Positions 16,752-25,672 are shown, counted from the stretch's first letter. The stretch is 64,000 nucleotides of DNA from Hankyongella sp964404985 (GCA_964404985.1 CAYOMD010000003.1:1-64000), one strand, 5' to 3'. The notes: generated by a model from the sequence alone, not told the origin. A program made the numbers and translations.

Positions 16752-17507
16752 CTATTCTCCAGCGTCATCGGTTGCCGGAGCCTCAACCGCCACGTCTGCA
16801 GCCGGTTGCGCATCGCTTGCCGACGCCGCGTCCATCAGGCGGATTGCCGCCGGATAAGGCAGGCCGCTCGGTGCGGTGATTTTCACAGAGTCCTTGATCA
16901 TCAGCCAGCCGCCCGCTGCACCCGGCACCGAGCCCCGCACGAAAATCAGGCCGCGCTCCGCGTCGGTGCGCACGATTTCGAGGTTTTGCTGGGTACGCTG
17001 ACGGTCACCCATGTGGCCGGCCATCTTCTTGTTCTTGAAGGTCTTGCCCGGATCCTGACGGTTACCGGTCGACCCGTGTGAACGGTGGCTGACCGAGACG
17101 CCGTGTGTGGCGCGCAGACCGCCGAAGTTCCAGCGCTTCATCGCACCGGCAAAACCTTTACCGACAGTCACGCCGGTGACATCAACATATTGCCCGGCAA
17201 TGAAGTGCTCAGCCGAGATGAAAGCACCAACGTCGACAAGACCGTCGTCGTTCACGCGAAACTCGGCAAGCGCCTTCTTCGGCTCAACTTCCGCTTTCGC
17301 GAAGTGACCGCGCTGCGGCTTGGCAACATTCTTGACCTTGGCTACACCAGCACCGAGCTGCACGGCATTATAGCCATCACGCTCTTTCGTGCGGTGGGCG
17401 ACGACCTGGCAGCCGTCGAGGGATAGAACGGTCACGGGAACGTGACGACCATCCTCCTGGAACAGGCGGGTCATGCCCACCTTTTTCGCAATAACACCTG
17501 TGCGCAT
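16752..17507 (-). CDS. rplC: Ribosomal protein uL3
   Basis: L3 approaches the peptidyl-transferase centre. The 251 residues begin MRTGVIAKKVGMTRLFQEDG and carry VTGVTVGKGFAGAMKRWNFG and SHRSHGSTGNRQDPGKTFK. The frame is open to 17609, but the ATG at 17507 gives the family N-terminus and has AGGAGTGAG about 8 bases upstream. The C-terminus has an Ala/Asp-rich tail of about 35 residues, longer than in enteric bacteria. Confidence 0.97.
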   Translation of the reverse strand: MRTGVIAKKVGMTRLFQEDGRHVPVTVLSLDGCQVVAHRTKERDGYNAVQLGAGVAKVKNVAKPQRGHFAKAEVEPKKALAEFRVNDDGLVDVGAFISAEHFIAGQYVDVTGVTVGKGFAGAMKRWNFGGLRATHGVSVSHRSHGSTGNRQDPGKTFKNKKMAGHMGDRQRTQQNLEIVRTDAERGLIFVRGSVPGAAGGWLMIKDSVKITAPSGLPYPAAIRLMDAASASDAQPAADVAVEAPATDDAGE

Positions 17508-17656
17508 GGCGCACTCACTCCTGTCAGAGGCTCGGGGGAAAAAGGCCACTTGTTCAGCATCAAGGCTGCCAGTGGTCAATCGCCTGTCCGAGCTTGACCT
17601 CCGCACCACAATGGCAACGGATGGTCACACACCGGGATCATCCCCGGCAGTTTGAC

Positions 17657-17723
17657 GGCCAACCCCTTGAAAGGCTTGGCCCCAAGCTCACTTGAAAAAT
17701 ACGCGAGAATCGCGGAAGCCGCG
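17657..17723 (-). promoter_or_regulatory. Two hairpins in the 233-base rpsJ-rplC gap
   Basis: The gap 17508-17740 is unusually long for the S10 operon and codes for nothing. It can form a stem from GGCCAA (17657-17662) with TTGGCC (17676-17681), extended inward by imperfect pairing, and another from CGCGG (17711-17715) with CCGCG (17719-17723). On the minus strand the second follows the rpsJ stop by 17 bases and is trailed by only a weak TTCTC, so it may attenuate or process the transcript. Function is inferred from position only. Confidence 0.35.
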
Positions 17724-17740
17724 CTTATGTCAGATGCCGC

Positions 17741-18055
17741 TTAGGCTTGCAACTTAATTTCGATGTCCACACCCGCTGCCAGATCAAGTTTCATCAGCGC
17801 GTCGACCGTTTGCGGGGTCGGGTCCACAATATCGAGCAGGCGCTTGAAGGTACGAACCTCGAACTGCTCCCGGCTCTTCTTGTCAACGTGCGGGCTGCGG
17901 TTGACCGTGAAGCGCTCAATGCGGGTCGGCAGCGGTATCGGGCCGCGCACCAGTGCACCGGTGCGCTTGGCGGTCATGGCGATCTCATTGGTCGCCTGAT
18001 CGAGCACGCGGTGGTCGAACGCCTTCAGGCGAATACGGATATTCTGCGTTTCCAT
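17741..18055 (-). CDS. rpsJ: Ribosomal protein uS10
   Basis: S10 of the small-subunit head and a NusE transcription-antitermination partner. The 104 residues include RIRLKAFDHRVLDQATNEI and GPIPLPTRIERFTVNRSPHV. It follows tuf (220-base gap with a terminator) and is separated from rplC by 233 bases. Both gaps suggest that it may be read partly from its own promoter. Confidence 0.98.
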   Translation of the reverse strand: METQNIRIRLKAFDHRVLDQATNEIAMTAKRTGALVRGPIPLPTRIERFTVNRSPHVDKKSREQFEVRTFKRLLDIVDPTPQTVDALMKLDLAAGVDIEIKLQA

Positions 18056-18235
18056 GTCACGTCTGCCTCTATTTCACGCTGCCCGCCGGAATATTCCGCA
18101 AGCAACAACACCTTCACAAAAAACACGACGCCCTCGCGCGGGCGCGAGGGGCGTTGATCCGCAGTTGTTTGGCGCTCCCGGACGGATCAGCGGGGTCACG
18201 CCGTGGCGCGAAAGCCGCGCCGTTCAAAAGAGCAA

Positions 18236-18265
18236 AGCCCGGACAGCACTGAGACTGCCCGGGCT
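18236..18265 (-). terminator. Intrinsic terminator after tuf
   Basis: An 11-bp stem with one mismatch (18236-18246 with 18255-18265, AGCCCGG/CCGGGCT at its base) and an 8-base loop begins 10 bases after the tuf stop on the minus strand. It is followed by TTTGCTCTTTT. It would reduce read-through from the str genes into rpsJ. Confidence 0.65.
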
Positions 18266-18275
18266 GGTAATCGGT

Positions 18276-19466
18276 TTACTTGATGATTTCTGCCACCACG
18301 CCGGCGCCGACCGTGCGGCCGCCTTCGCGGATAGCAAAACGCAGACCCTGGTCCATGGCGATCGGGGCGATCAGCTCAACGATGAGCGACACGTTGTCCC
18401 CCGGCATCACCATCTCGGTGCCGTCCGGCAGGCTGACCATGCCGGTGACATCCGTGGTGCGGAAGTAGAACTGCGGACGATAGTTGGCAAAGAACGGCGT
18501 GTGACGACCGCCTTCGTCCTTCGACAGCACGTAGACTTCGGCCTTGAACTTGGTGTGCGGCTTGATGCTGCCCGGCTTGCAGAGAACCTGGCCGCGCTCC
18601 ACATCGTCACGGCCCACGCCGCGCAGCAGCGCACCGATGTTGTCACCGGCCTGACCCTGATCCAGCAGCTTGCGGAACATTTCCACACCGGTCACGGTCG
18701 TCTTGACGGTGTCCTTGATGCCGACAATCTCGACTTCCTCGCCAACCTTGACGATACCGGTCTCGACACGGCCGGTCACCACGGTGCCGCGACCCGAAAT
18801 CGAGAACACGTCTTCGATCGGCATCAGGAAGGTCTTGTCGAGCGGACGCTCCGGCTGCGGGATGTAAGCGTCGACTTCCGACATCAGCTTGAGCACGGCG
18901 TCACGGCCGATTTCCGGGCGCTTGTCTTCCAGCGCGCACACGGCCGAGCCCTTGACGATGGGAATGTCGTCGCCCGGGAAATCATACTTTGCGAGCAGCT
19001 CGCGGATTTCCAGCTCGACCAGTTCGAGCAGCTCTTCGTCTTCCGCCAGGTCAACCTTGTTCATGAACACGACCAGCGCCGGCACGCCGACCTGGCGCGC
19101 AAGCAGAATGTGCTCACGGGTTTGCGGCATCGGGCCGTCCGCGGCCGACACGACCAGGATTGCGCCGTCCATCTGCGCCGCACCGGTGATCATGTTCTTC
19201 ACATAGTCGGCGTGGCCCGGGCAATCGACGTGGGCATAGTGGCGGTTCGTGGTTTCATATTCCACGTGGCTGGTTGAGATCGTGATCCCGCGAGCCTTTT
19301 CTTCCGGCGCCTTGTCGATTTGATCGTACGCCGTGAAGGTAGCACCGCCGGACTCAGCCAGGACCTTGGTGATCGCTGCCGTCAGCGATGTCTTGCCATG
19401 GTCAACGTGACCAATGGTGCCGATATTGCAGTGCGGCTTGGTCCGTTCGAATTTTGCCTTCGCCAT
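18276..19466 (-). CDS. tuf: Elongation factor Tu
   Basis: GTPase that delivers aminoacyl-tRNA to the ribosome. The 396 residues show G1 GHVDHGKTS, G3 DCPGHADY, G4 NKVD and switch I RGITIS, then domains 2 and 3 (GRGTVVTGRVE and the ending GAGVVAEIIK). It follows fusA by 59 bases in str order. Many relatives carry two copies; only one lies here. Confidence 0.99.
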   Translation of the reverse strand: MAKAKFERTKPHCNIGTIGHVDHGKTSLTAAITKVLAESGGATFTAYDQIDKAPEEKARGITISTSHVEYETTNRHYAHVDCPGHADYVKNMITGAAQMDGAILVVSAADGPMPQTREHILLARQVGVPALVVFMNKVDLAEDEELLELVELEIRELLAKYDFPGDDIPIVKGSAVCALEDKRPEIGRDAVLKLMSEVDAYIPQPERPLDKTFLMPIEDVFSISGRGTVVTGRVETGIVKVGEEVEIVGIKDTVKTTVTGVEMFRKLLDQGQAGDNIGALLRGVGRDDVERGQVLCKPGSIKPHTKFKAEVYVLSKDEGGRHTPFFANYRPQFYFRTTDVTGMVSLPDGTEMVMPGDNVSLIVELIAPIAMDQGLRFAIREGGRTVGAGVVAEIIK

Positions 19467-19525
19467 TTTACTTCAACCTTTCCTCTTGGAAACCCGGCCA
19501 GCGCACGCTTGCCGCGCCGCTTTGT

Positions 19526-21598
19526 TTAAGCAAACTTTGCCTTGACTTCGTCCGCCACGTTGGACGGCACTTCTTCGTAGTGGCTGAACAGCATCGAGTA
19601 TTGCGCCCGACCCTGGGTAAAGCCACGAAGCTGGTTCACATAGCCGAACATGTTGGCCAGGGGAACCAATGCGATGATCACCTGGGCGTTGCCGCGGGTG
19701 TCTGTTCCCTGAATCTGGCCACGACGGCTGTTAAGATCGCCGATCACGTCACCCATGAAATCTTCCGGTGTCACCACCTCGACCTTCATCATCGGCTCGA
19801 GCAGCTTGATGCCGGCCCGGTCCGCGACTTCGCGCATGGCACCGCGACCGGTGATTTCGAATGCCAGGGCGCTCGAGTCGACGTCGTGGGTCGCGCCGTC
19901 GATCAGGCGGACCGAGAAGTCGATTATCGGGAAGCCGATGAGCGCGCCGGAGGCCGCCACTTCGCGGATACCCTTTTCGATCGGCGGGATGAATTCCTTC
20001 GGGATCACGCCGCCCTTGATCTCATCCTTGAACAGAATGCCGGAGCCCAGTTCACCCGGCTCGACCACAAGCTTCACGCGACCGAACTGACCCGTACCAC
20101 CCGACTGCTTCTTGTGGGTGTAGTCGACTTCGACCTTCTTCTTGAGGCTTTCGCGGTACGCCACCTGCGGCGCGCCGACATTGGCCTCAACCTTAAATTC
20201 ACGGCGCATGCGATCGACGATGATTTCCAGGTGAAGTTCGCCCATACCCTTGATGATCGTCTGGCCGGACTCGACGTCCGAGGTCACGCGGAACGACGGG
20301 TCTTCCTGGGCGAGACGGTTCAGCGCCAGGCCCATCTTTTCCTGGTCGGCCTTGGTTTTCGGCTCGACAGCCACTTCGATAACCGGCTCCGGGAACTCCA
20401 TCCGCTCCAGGATGATCGGCTTCAGGTTCGCACACAGCGTATCCCCGGTGAAGGTTTCCTTCAGGCCGGCGATGGCGACGATGTCGCCGGCGCGCGCTTC
20501 CTTGATATCTTCGCGGCTGTTGGCATGCATGAGCAGCATGCGGCCGATCTTTTCCTTTTTGTCCTTGGTTGAGTTGGTGACCGTGGTCGCCGACTCCAGG
20601 ACGCCGGAATAAAGCCGCACGAAGGTCAGCGAGCCGACAAACGGGTCGTTCATGATCTTGAAGGCGAGGCCCGAGAACGGCTCCTCGTCGCTGGCCTTGC
20701 GCTCACTTTCCTCGCCGTTAGGCAGCACGCCCTTCATGGCCGGAATGTCGAGCGGACTCGGCAGATAGTCGACGACCGCGTCGAGCATCGGCTGCACGCC
20801 CTTGTTCTTGAAGGCCGAACCGCACAGCACCGGCACGAAGGCAAAGTCGATCGTGCCGCGGCGGATCAGCATCTTGATGGTGTCGATATCCGGCTCGTTG
20901 CCTTCCAGGTAGCTGGTCATGATCTCTTCGTCCTGCTCGACGATGATCTCGATCATTTCCTGACGGGCGGCGGCGGCCTTGTCCTTCAGGTCTGCCGGGA
21001 TGTCCTGGTATTCGAACTTCGCACCCAGCGACTCTTCCAACCACACGATGGCGCGGTTGTTCACAACGTCGATGATGCCCTTGAAATCGCTCTCGGAGCC
21101 GATCGGCAGGCCGATGAGGACCGGACGGGCACCCAGACGATCCTTGATCATCTGAACCGTGCGCTCGAAGTTGGCGCCCATGCGGTCCATCTTGTTGATG
21201 AAGCACATGCGCGGCACTTTATACTTGTCAGCCTGGCGCCATACCGTCTCGGACTGCGGCTCGACGCCGGCAACCGAATCGAACACAGCGACTGCACCAT
21301 CGAGCACACGCAGCGAACGCTCGACTTCAATGGTGAAGTCCACGTGGCCGGGGGTGTCGATGATGTTGATACGGTGGTCGTTCCAGAAACAGGTCGTGGC
21401 CGCCGAGGTGATGGTGATCCCCCGCTCCTGCTCCTGCTCCATCCAGTCCATGGTGGCAGCGCCGTCATGGACTTCGCCGATCTTATGGCTCTTGCCCGTG
21501 TAATAAAGGATACGCTCCGTGGTCGTGGTCTTGCCGGCATCGATGTGTGCCATGATGCCGATGTTGCGGTAGCGCTCAAGCGGGGTAGTACGGGCCAT
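19526..21598 (-). CDS. fusA: Elongation factor G
   Basis: Translocase GTPase of the ribosome. The 690 residues carry AHIDAGKTTTTERIL (P-loop), DTPGHVDF, NKMDRMGANF and the C-terminal domains ending with GRAQYSMLFSHYEEVPSNVA. GGAG lies about 9 bases before the ATG. The gap to rpsG is 26 bases. Length and motifs indicate the canonical EF-G1, not a paralogue. Confidence 0.99.
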   Translation of the reverse strand: MARTTPLERYRNIGIMAHIDAGKTTTTERILYYTGKSHKIGEVHDGAATMDWMEQEQERGITITSAATTCFWNDHRINIIDTPGHVDFTIEVERSLRVLDGAVAVFDSVAGVEPQSETVWRQADKYKVPRMCFINKMDRMGANFERTVQMIKDRLGARPVLIGLPIGSESDFKGIIDVVNNRAIVWLEESLGAKFEYQDIPADLKDKAAAARQEMIEIIVEQDEEIMTSYLEGNEPDIDTIKMLIRRGTIDFAFVPVLCGSAFKNKGVQPMLDAVVDYLPSPLDIPAMKGVLPNGEESERKASDEEPFSGLAFKIMNDPFVGSLTFVRLYSGVLESATTVTNSTKDKKEKIGRMLLMHANSREDIKEARAGDIVAIAGLKETFTGDTLCANLKPIILERMEFPEPVIEVAVEPKTKADQEKMGLALNRLAQEDPSFRVTSDVESGQTIIKGMGELHLEIIVDRMRREFKVEANVGAPQVAYRESLKKKVEVDYTHKKQSGGTGQFGRVKLVVEPGELGSGILFKDEIKGGVIPKEFIPPIEKGIREVAASGALIGFPIIDFSVRLIDGATHDVDSSALAFEITGRGAMREVADRAGIKLLEPMMKVEVVTPEDFMGDVIGDLNSRRGQIQGTDTRGNAQVIIALVPLANMFGYVNQLRGFTQGRAQYSMLFSHYEEVPSNVADEVKAKFA

Positions 21599-21624
21599 AA
21601 GAAAACTCCGGGCGGTGTAAGAAA

Positions 21625-22095
21625 TTACCAGCGATAATGCGAGAATGCCCGGTTCGCTTCCGCCATCCGGTGGGTATCCTCGCGCTTCTTCACCGCTGTA
21701 CCGCGATTGTTCGAAGCGTCAATCAGTTCCGATGACAGGCGGGCCGACATCGTGTTTTCCGAGCGCTTGCGGGCTGCCTGAATGATCCAGCGGATCGCCA
21801 GGGCCTGTGCGCGCTCCGTGCGCACTTCCACCGGCACCTGATAGGTGGCACCACCGACCCGGCGCGACCGCACCTCGATCCCGGGGCGCACGTTATCGAG
21901 CGCTGCGTGGAAGATTGGCAGCGGCTCACGACGCAGCTTGCCCTCGATGCTCTCCAGCGCGCCATAGACGATGGCTTCCGCCACCGAGCGCTTGCCATCA
22001 AGCATCACGACATTCATGAAACGGGTCAGAACCTGATCACCAAAGCGGGGATCAGGAAGGACTTCACGGCGTTCAGGGCGACGACGACGCGCCAT
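21625..22095 (-). CDS. rpsG: Ribosomal protein uS7
   Basis: S7 initiates assembly of the small-subunit head and in E. coli regulates the str operon. The 156 residues start MARRRRPERREVLPDPRFGD and include GGATYQVPVEVRTERAQALA. TAGGAGAAC lies about 7 bases before the ATG. It is 28 bases downstream of rpsL. Confidence 0.98.
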   Translation of the reverse strand: MARRRRPERREVLPDPRFGDQVLTRFMNVVMLDGKRSVAEAIVYGALESIEGKLRREPLPIFHAALDNVRPGIEVRSRRVGGATYQVPVEVRTERAQALAIRWIIQAARKRSENTMSARLSSELIDASNNRGTAVKKREDTHRMAEANRAFSHYRW

Positions 22096-22123
22096 ACTGC
22101 ATGTTCTCCTAAGGTTAAGCCGC

Positions 22124-22495
22124 TTACTTCGGCCGCTTCGTGCCGTACTTCGAACGGCTTTGCTTACGATTCTTCACGCCTTGCGTATCGAGCACGCCGC
22201 GCAGCACGTGATAGCGCACGCCCGGCAAATCCTTCACGCGGCCGCCGCGGATGAGCACCACTGAGTGCTCCTGCAGGTTGTGACCTTCACCGGGGATGTA
22301 GCCGATCACCTCGAAACCATTGGTCAGGCGCACCTTGGCGACCTTGCGAAGCGCCGAGTTCGGCTTCTTCGGGGTCGTGGTGTAGACGCGGGTGCAAACA
22401 CCACGCTTCTGCGGGCAAGCCTCCATGGCCGGCACCTTGTTGCGGGCTTTTTGTGCCACGCGGCCGTGACGGACCAATTGGTTAATCGTAGGCAT
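22124..22495 (-). CDS. rpsL: Ribosomal protein uS12
   Basis: S12 sits at the decoding centre. The 123 residues start MPTINQLVRHGRVAQKARNK. The two segments of known streptomycin-resistance sites, TTPKKPNSALRK and GRVKDLPGVRYH, have the wild-type lysines, so no ribosomal resistance is suggested. It is the first gene of the super-operon, with a leader of about 220 bases to the promoter at 22725-22753. Confidence 0.98.
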   Translation of the reverse strand: MPTINQLVRHGRVAQKARNKVPAMEACPQKRGVCTRVYTTTPKKPNSALRKVAKVRLTNGFEVIGYIPGEGHNLQEHSVVLIRGGRVKDLPGVRYHVLRGVLDTQGVKNRKQSRSKYGTKRPK

Positions 22496-22724
22496 TCGCA
22501 GTCGACCTTTTCATTTCAAATCGCCACCGCACGCGATGGCAGGAAATTCACTCGTGTCTCACCCACACCGGGCAACATCATATGCGCTCAAAAAGACAAA
22601 ACACCTGGCGGACCCATATCCGGGCCCACCAACAGGCCTAAACCAGAAAATCTGCGTTTTGCCGTTACGACACAGGCGCACGCCTCAGCCAATCGCCGGG
22701 GAGCGCTCCTCGAACGTGCGCGGG

Positions 22725-22753
22725 CTTATATTGAGAGGGGACCAAGCCGTCAA
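22725..22753 (-). promoter_or_regulatory. Sigma-70-type promoter of the str/ribosomal super-operon
   Basis: On the minus strand TTGACG (22748-22753), a 17-base spacer and TATAAG (22725-22730) give a near-consensus housekeeping promoter with a start near 22717. It lies just after the cobS stop and reads into rpsL through a leader of about 220 bases with no gene. It is the best promoter seen ahead of the ribosomal genes. Confidence 0.72.
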
Positions 22754-22764
22754 CGGGCTTTTTC

Positions 22765-23769
22765 TCAAGCGCGCGCCGCAGCTGCTCTGTGTGCACGGCT
22801 GACAACCGATTCCGGCAGGTCTTCCCCGAAGCACCGCTGATAATATTCAGCCACCAGAGACCGCTCGGCCTCATCGCACTTGTTGAGGAACGTCACCCGG
22901 AAGGCAAAACCGATGCTGGCGAAAATCTCTGCATTCTGTGCCCAAGTGATGACGGTACGCGGACTCATGACGGTCGAGATGTCACCCGCCTTGAAACCCT
23001 GGCGTGTCAGGTCTGCTACGCGGACCATGGCGGCCACCGTCTTGCGGCCGGCGTCCGTATCGTAGTGCGGGCACTTGGCGAGCACGATGCCGCACTCGGT
23101 CTCGTGCGCCAGATAGTTGAGGGTCACGACGAGGCTCCAGCGATCCATCTGACCCTGATTGATCTGCTGGGTGCCGTGATACAGACCCGTAGTATCGCCG
23201 AGCCCGACCGTATTCGAGGTAGCAAACAGCCGGAACCATGGGTTGGGCCGGATCACCCGGCTCTGGTCAAGCAGGGTCAGCCGCCCCTCGACCTCCAGCA
23301 CTCTCTGGATCACGAACATCACATCCGGCCGGCCGGCATCATACTCGTCGAACACCAGTGCCGTCGGGCTCTGGAGCGCCCAGGGCAGGATGCCCTCGCG
23401 AAACTCCGTGACCTGCTGGCCGTCACGCAGGACGATCGCATCCTTGCCGACAAGGTCGATCCGGCTGATGTGGCTGTCCAGGTTGATGCGCAGACATGGC
23501 CAGTTGAGGCGCGCCGCCACCTGCTCGATGTGGGTTGACTTTCCGGTCCCGTGGTACCCCTGAATCATCACCCGGCGATTGTGCATAAAGCCAGCAAGCA
23601 CGGCGAGCGTCGTGTCCGGATCGAACACATAGGATTCATCATAAGTCGGTACATGCTCGCTGGTGGCGGAGAAGGCCGGGACCTTCCAGTCCACATTCAC
23701 CCCAAACACGTCGCGGGCGCTTACTGTTGTATCCGGCGCAGGGATGGCGTTTGCGGCGGGTGTCGTCAT
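22765..23769 (-). CDS. cobS: Cobaltochelatase ATPase subunit CobS
   Basis: AAA+ subunit of the aerobic CobNST chelatase that inserts cobalt into hydrogenobyrinic acid a,c-diamide. The 334 residues show Walker A GYHGTGKST (71-79), Walker B LVFDEYD (138-144) and the sensor segment RLFATSNTVGLGD. GAAGGAAG precedes the ATG. The J-domain gene upstream is its usual alphaproteobacterial neighbour. CobT, normally next, is absent, and the ribosomal promoter follows directly. The enzyme supports B12 supply, which the methylmalonyl-CoA mutase in this window needs. Confidence 0.95.
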   Translation of the reverse strand: MTTPAANAIPAPDTTVSARDVFGVNVDWKVPAFSATSEHVPTYDESYVFDPDTTLAVLAGFMHNRRVMIQGYHGTGKSTHIEQVAARLNWPCLRINLDSHISRIDLVGKDAIVLRDGQQVTEFREGILPWALQSPTALVFDEYDAGRPDVMFVIQRVLEVEGRLTLLDQSRVIRPNPWFRLFATSNTVGLGDTTGLYHGTQQINQGQMDRWSLVVTLNYLAHETECGIVLAKCPHYDTDAGRKTVAAMVRVADLTRQGFKAGDISTVMSPRTVITWAQNAEIFASIGFAFRVTFLNKCDEAERSLVAEYYQRCFGEDLPESVVSRAHRAAAARA

Positions 23770-23811
23770 GAAACTTCCTTCGGATCTACATCACGCAGTG
23801 TACGTGCTGCG

Positions 23812-24405
23812 TTACAGAAAGGCGGGCGATTTCGCCAGATGCGTATAGGCATCGATGACGCGGCGCAACGCCGCTTCATGCTTGCGGTCGCCGCCATGGG
23901 CGTCCGGGTGCAACTGGCGCACCAGGTCCTTATAGCGCAGCTTGATCTGCTGCATCGTGGTCTCGGTCGTCAGGCCGAGGATGCGCAGGCTCAAACGGTC
24001 CTCCTCGCTCAACGGTTTGCCGGACGGCCCCGGGCGCTCTGAAAATTGCGGGCCAAAGCCACGCTGGCCGGCGAAAATCTCCATGGGGTCGTCCAGGTGA
24101 ACAGTGCTGGCATTGTGCGCGAACGGCCGGGTACTACGCTCCCAGCTTGGATGGCCCTTGCGTGCCTGCTCTGCCGCACCCTGTTCGATCCCTGCGAAAT
24201 AATTATAGCCTGCATTGAAGTCGCGCACATGGTCCAGGCAATACCAGTGATAGCCGTCACGTTCCGGGCTGGCAGACTTTGGCGCTCGGAACTCACCGGC
24301 CTGATCGCAGCCCGGCCAGTCGCAGGTGCCAGGCTGTGCGGCCCGGGCGCGGCCATGAAACCGCTCCGGCTTGCGTTTGGGCGGGGGATCGGAGGGACTG
24401 CTCAC
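23812..24405 (-). CDS. J-domain protein next to cobS
   Basis: This 197-residue protein ends in a DnaJ-type J domain (about 135-195) with helix II IKLRYKDLVRQL and the HPD motif needed to stimulate Hsp70. The N-terminal half holds a possible metal site, CDWPGC followed by YWYCLDHV-like residues (HWYCLDH). The frame is open to 24459 from a TTG. I prefer GTG at 24405, with AGAGG about 6 bases upstream. It lies 42 bases upstream of cobS. The pairing with cobS is common in alphaproteobacteria; its client is not known to me. Confidence 0.85.
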   Translation of the reverse strand: MSSPSDPPPKRKPERFHGRARAAQPGTCDWPGCDQAGEFRAPKSASPERDGYHWYCLDHVRDFNAGYNYFAGIEQGAAEQARKGHPSWERSTRPFAHNASTVHLDDPMEIFAGQRGFGPQFSERPGPSGKPLSEEDRLSLRILGLTTETTMQQIKLRYKDLVRQLHPDAHGGDRKHEAALRRVIDAYTHLAKSPAFL

Positions 24406-24510
24406 TTCGGCCTCTGGACTGACGTGTGAAGGGTGCCATAAGGCAATTGTGATGTGCAATCATCTCTGGTGCCCCGAGACGGAAATCAGCGTCACCCGAC
24501 AGAGTGCTCT

Positions 24511-24557
24511 GTTGGATTTCAGGTTCGATACGGTCACTAGAGTGGACTTCGAATCCA
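24511..24557. repeat. Palindromic repeat element in front of bolA
   Basis: TTGGATT (24512-24518) pairs with AATCCAA (24551-24557), enclosing a smaller dyad around CACTAGAGTG. About 24 of 30 bases match 4186-4215 in the rpoA-rplQ gap, and GGACTTCGAATCC matches the core of the second unit there. It lies about 20 bases before the bolA start, in the divergent bolA/J-domain gap. Confidence 0.55.
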
Positions 24558-24578
24558 AGGCACCAGGAGAAGCAGATC

Positions 24579-24848
24579 ATGGGACCGATCGTCGCAGAAG
24601 TTACGCGACGTCTAAACGACGCTCTCAGCCCGGACAGTCTGGTGGTGCGCGATGACAGCGCGCACCACGCCGGCCACGGCGGGTATCGTGAGGGCGTGGA
24701 GACCCACCTCCATGTGACGGTGGTAGCGCAAGCGTTTGCGTCCCTCAGCCGCCTGGAACGCCAGCGCCGGGTACTCGCGCTACTTTCGGACCTCATGGAC
24801 AACCCGGTCCACGCGCTCTCGATCGACGCCCGTCCGCCGATGGTGTGA
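24579..24848 (+). CDS. BolA family protein
   Basis: This 89-residue protein has the BolA fold. Its His-containing loop (DDSAHHAGHGGYREGVETHLHVTVV) carries the histidines that bind [2Fe-2S] clusters with monothiol glutaredoxins. The C-terminal ARPPMV segment is short. The start is ATG at 24579 with CCAGGAGAAG upstream; the frame is open further up through the repeat element, which is not coding. It is divergent from the J-domain/cobS pair, a recurrent alphaproteobacterial arrangement. No glutaredoxin gene lies nearby. Confidence 0.9.
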   Translation: MGPIVAEVTRRLNDALSPDSLVVRDDSAHHAGHGGYREGVETHLHVTVVAQAFASLSRLERQRRVLALLSDLMDNPVHALSIDARPPMV

Positions 24849-24928
24849 CGAAAATATTTCCCATCCCCCGCGTCGCTGTTATTGTGGAGCCCAGAACATA
24901 AAATGAGAGCAGACAAAGGCGGGGTAAC

Positions 24929-25591
24929 ATGAACCTCTTTTCCGAGATGGCGACCATGTGGCTGCGGGCAGCGGCCGCACAGATGCAGTACTGGCAAGAT
25001 GCCTCTGACAAGTGGCAGGAGACGGTCAGCAAAATGACCGGCATCATGCCGAAAGTCGACACCACGCCGTCCCGGTATAATCCTGAGATTTTCAAAGCGA
25101 CCTGGATGCCGGCCTGGATGAAGGGTGCACAGGCGGAAACTCCGGTCGGGGCATGGCCTTTGCCGGTTCATGGCGCGCCGGGCTCGACCACCGCAGAACC
25201 AGACGAGACACCGACAGCCGCAGGCAAACCGCAAGCCGTTGCCAAACCGGTATCAACGGCCAAGCCCGCTGCCCCGGCAAAACCAAAACCTGCGGCCAAA
25301 CCAGACATGGCCCCTGCGGTTGCGCTCAAAGCGGTGCCGCAGGATAGCGGCATCCCTCCCCTGCTTGATACACCGCCAGCCGTCCCGGATGACTTGCTGC
25401 AGATGAAAGGGGTCGGCCCGAAGATCCTGAAGCTGCTCAACGACCTCGGCATCTACACGTTTGCCCAGATATCTGCCTGGACGCCTGAGCAAATCGCCTG
25501 GATCGAAGGCAAACTTGACTTCAAAGGTCGCGTGACACGCGAAAACTGGGTGGCCCAGGCCAAAACGCTCGCAGGTCTACCCCGACCTTAA
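24929..25591 (+). CDS. Helix-hairpin-helix protein with phasin-like N-terminus
   Basis: Three parts are visible in 220 residues: an N-terminal amphipathic helix (about 1-45, MNLFSEMATMWLRAAAAQMQ) like small phasin/envelope proteins, a Pro/Ala/Lys linker (about 70-135), and a C-terminal helix-hairpin-helix domain (about 150-218, DLLQMKGVGPKILKLLNDLG followed by WTPEQIAWIEGKL). The last domain closely resembles the C-terminal extension found on NuoE and other alphaproteobacterial proteins. Whether it binds DNA or protein is unknown. It stands alone between bolA and hpnA. Confidence 0.8.
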   Translation: MNLFSEMATMWLRAAAAQMQYWQDASDKWQETVSKMTGIMPKVDTTPSRYNPEIFKATWMPAWMKGAQAETPVGAWPLPVHGAPGSTTAEPDETPTAAGKPQAVAKPVSTAKPAAPAKPKPAAKPDMAPAVALKAVPQDSGIPPLLDTPPAVPDDLLQMKGVGPKILKLLNDLGIYTFAQISAWTPEQIAWIEGKLDFKGRVTRENWVAQAKTLAGLPRP

Positions 25592-25672
25592 TGCAGTCAT
25601 GTCGTAAAATCGGCAAAAGTTGACGTCGCGTGCGCCGCTTGCGCCACGGCAGGAAAGGATAATTGCCCAACC

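Noticed and set aside
22744..22765. Plus-strand terminator-like hairpin AAGCCGT...ACGGGCTTTTT
   Set aside because: There is no plus-strand gene upstream to terminate, and the same bases form the -35 of the well-supported minus-strand promoter.
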